6,239 nt of DNA, taken from the NCBI GenBank assembly GCA_020441735.1, contig JAGRLQ010000065.1, forward strand, positions 1-6,239, given 5' to 3'. Below are positions 5,753 through 6,239 of this stretch, one piece after another. Position numbers and translations under genes: made by a program. The notes under the pieces are model-generated. The model was not told the DNA's origin. It saw only the letters and a program-made list of their open reading frames with translations, and did not search any database. Numbering within the stretch: position 1 is the stretch's first letter; every line of letters begins with the position of its first letter. Source of the stretch: Nitratireductor sp. GTDB lineage: Bacteria; Pseudomonadota; Alphaproteobacteria; Rhizobiales; Rhizobiaceae.

Positions 5753-6094
5753 TCAGTCCAGGCTGTCAAAGGCATCAAGCGCTTCAGCACCATAGATCAT
5801 CGAGGGACCGCCGCCCATGTAAAGTGCCACGGCAATGGTCTCGATAACTTCCTCACGCGTGGCACCGTGCTTCTTTGCCGCCTTGGTGTGAAAGGCAAGG
5901 CAGCCGTCGCAGCGCGCGGTAATGCCGATGGCAAGCGCGATGAGCTCCTTGGTTTTGGAATCCAGCACGCCCGGCGCAATGGCTGATTTTGCAAGACTGC
6001 CAAAGGCGGTCGCCGTTTCCGGCATTTCCTTGCGCAGCTTTGCCATGCGTGCATTGGTGCGGGCGGTAAATTCAGTCCAGTCGGAAGCGGCCAT
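5753..6094 (-). CDS. Carboxymuconolactone decarboxylase-family protein, AhpD-like
   Basis: This 113-residue all-helical protein has the AhpD/CMD fold. It carries the full AhpD active-site pattern E-N11-C-x2-C-x3-H: E50, C62, C65 and H69 in KELIALAIG...RCDGCLAFH. AhpD uses these residues as a thiol disulfide reductase and peroxidase. This makes a redox role far more likely than the decarboxylase activity in the family name. The ATG at 6092-6094 has GGAG 7 nt upstream; a nearby ATG at 6097-6099 is out of frame. There is no signal peptide, so it is cytoplasmic. It sits between sdhB and msrA, 88 bp after sdhB, with an FNR-like box in that gap. No ahpC is in the window, so its partner is unknown. 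Confidence 0.9.
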   Translation of the reverse strand: MAASDWTEFTARTNARMAKLRKEMPETATAFGSLAKSAIAPGVLDSKTKELIALAIGITARCDGCLAFHTKAAKKHGATREEVIETIAVALYMGGGPSMIYGAEALDAFDSLD

Positions 6095-6151
6095 GTCATG
6101 TCTCCGATGATGATGTTCACCGAAGACATAGGCGATGGAGAAGACAGAACC

Positions 6152-6165
6152 TTGACCAAGGTCAA
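6152..6165. promoter_or_regulatory. FNR/FixK-type box in front of the AhpD-like gene
   Basis: TTGACCAAGGTCAA is a perfect inverted repeat of the form TTGAC-N4-GTCAA, matching the FNR/FixK half-site spacing. Its centre is about 64 bp upstream of the start codon. On the minus strand a -10-like CTATGT (6131-6126) begins 27.5 bp from the box centre, close to the 29-30 bp expected for a class II FNR-activated promoter. Regulation by a Crp/FNR-family protein is inferred; repression is equally possible. Confidence 0.5.
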
Positions 6166-6167
6166 AC

Positions 6168-6182
6168 CCCGGGCCAGCCGGG
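6168..6182 (-). terminator. Weak terminator-like hairpin after sdhB
   Basis: CCCGG and CCGGG form a 5-bp GC stem with a 5-nt loop immediately after the sdhB stop codon. Only a short GTTT follows on the minus strand. It may weakly end the sdh transcript before the next promoter. Confidence 0.3.
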
Positions 6183-6239
6183 CTACACCCGCCGCTCGAC
6201 CATCATTTTCTTGATTTCGGCAATCGCCTTGGCCGGGTT
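6183..6239 (-). CDS. sdhB: Succinate dehydrogenase iron-sulfur subunit, last 18 codons
   Basis: The reading frame entering from the right edge ends NPAKAIAEIKKMMVERRV followed by TAG (6183-6185). This matches the SdhB C-terminus, where E. coli has GLNPTRAIGHIKSMLLQRNA after the last cluster-binding cysteine. SdhB carries three Fe-S clusters passing electrons from SdhA to quinone at the inner membrane; those cysteines lie outside the window. The position near mdh and sucA fits the common alphaproteobacterial TCA-gene region. The call rests on a short piece but a characteristic one. Confidence 0.82.
   Translation of the reverse strand, partial: NPAKAIAEIKKMMVERRV

Noticed and set aside
1..6239. 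Mobile elements, CRISPR arrays, tRNA or rRNA genes, toxin-antitoxin or defence genes
   Set aside because: None is visible: no transposase or integrase motifs, no regularly spaced repeats and no tRNA-like fold with the conserved arms.

Overview
The window comes from the chromosome of an alphaproteobacterium, most likely a member of the Rhizobiales (Hyphomicrobiales). The SucA N-terminal half, the LDH-type malate dehydrogenase, the Omp19-like lipoprotein and the gene order all resemble Brucella and its relatives. That placement is made from memory of the families, not from a search. All seven genes lie on the minus strand, and both window edges cut a gene.

In the direction of transcription (right to left) the layout is: the last 18 codons of sdhB (succinate dehydrogenase iron-sulfur subunit); a small AhpD-like carboxymuconolactone-decarboxylase-family protein; a secreted methionine sulfoxide reductase MsrA; an Omp19/AprI-Inh-type outer-membrane lipoprotein; the AFG1-like ATPase ZapE; malate dehydrogenase mdh; and the N-terminal 491 codons of sucA (2-oxoglutarate dehydrogenase E1). 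TCA-cycle genes (sdh, mdh, sucA) therefore bracket a block concerned with oxidative damage, the cell envelope and protein quality control or division.

Most gaps are 80-230 bp. The exception is about 400 bp between zapE and mdh, which is rich in regulatory-looking symmetry. It holds an FNR/FixK-type box, a perfect 18-bp palindrome with a third half-site three helical turns away, a 15-bp palindrome, and a leader hairpin just before the mdh ribosome binding site. A second box of the same TTGAC-N4-GTCAA form lies in front of the AhpD-like gene. The 120-bp mdh-sucA gap holds two strong hairpins, and the sucC-sucD pair that usually sits there in relatives is absent. A compact three-way-junction fold lies between the AhpD-like gene and msrA.

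I found no mobile element, CRISPR array, tRNA, rRNA or plainly new multi-gene system. This is largely core chromosome. The points worth a second look are the missing sucCD, the paired FNR-like boxes, the palindromes before mdh and the three-way-junction element.
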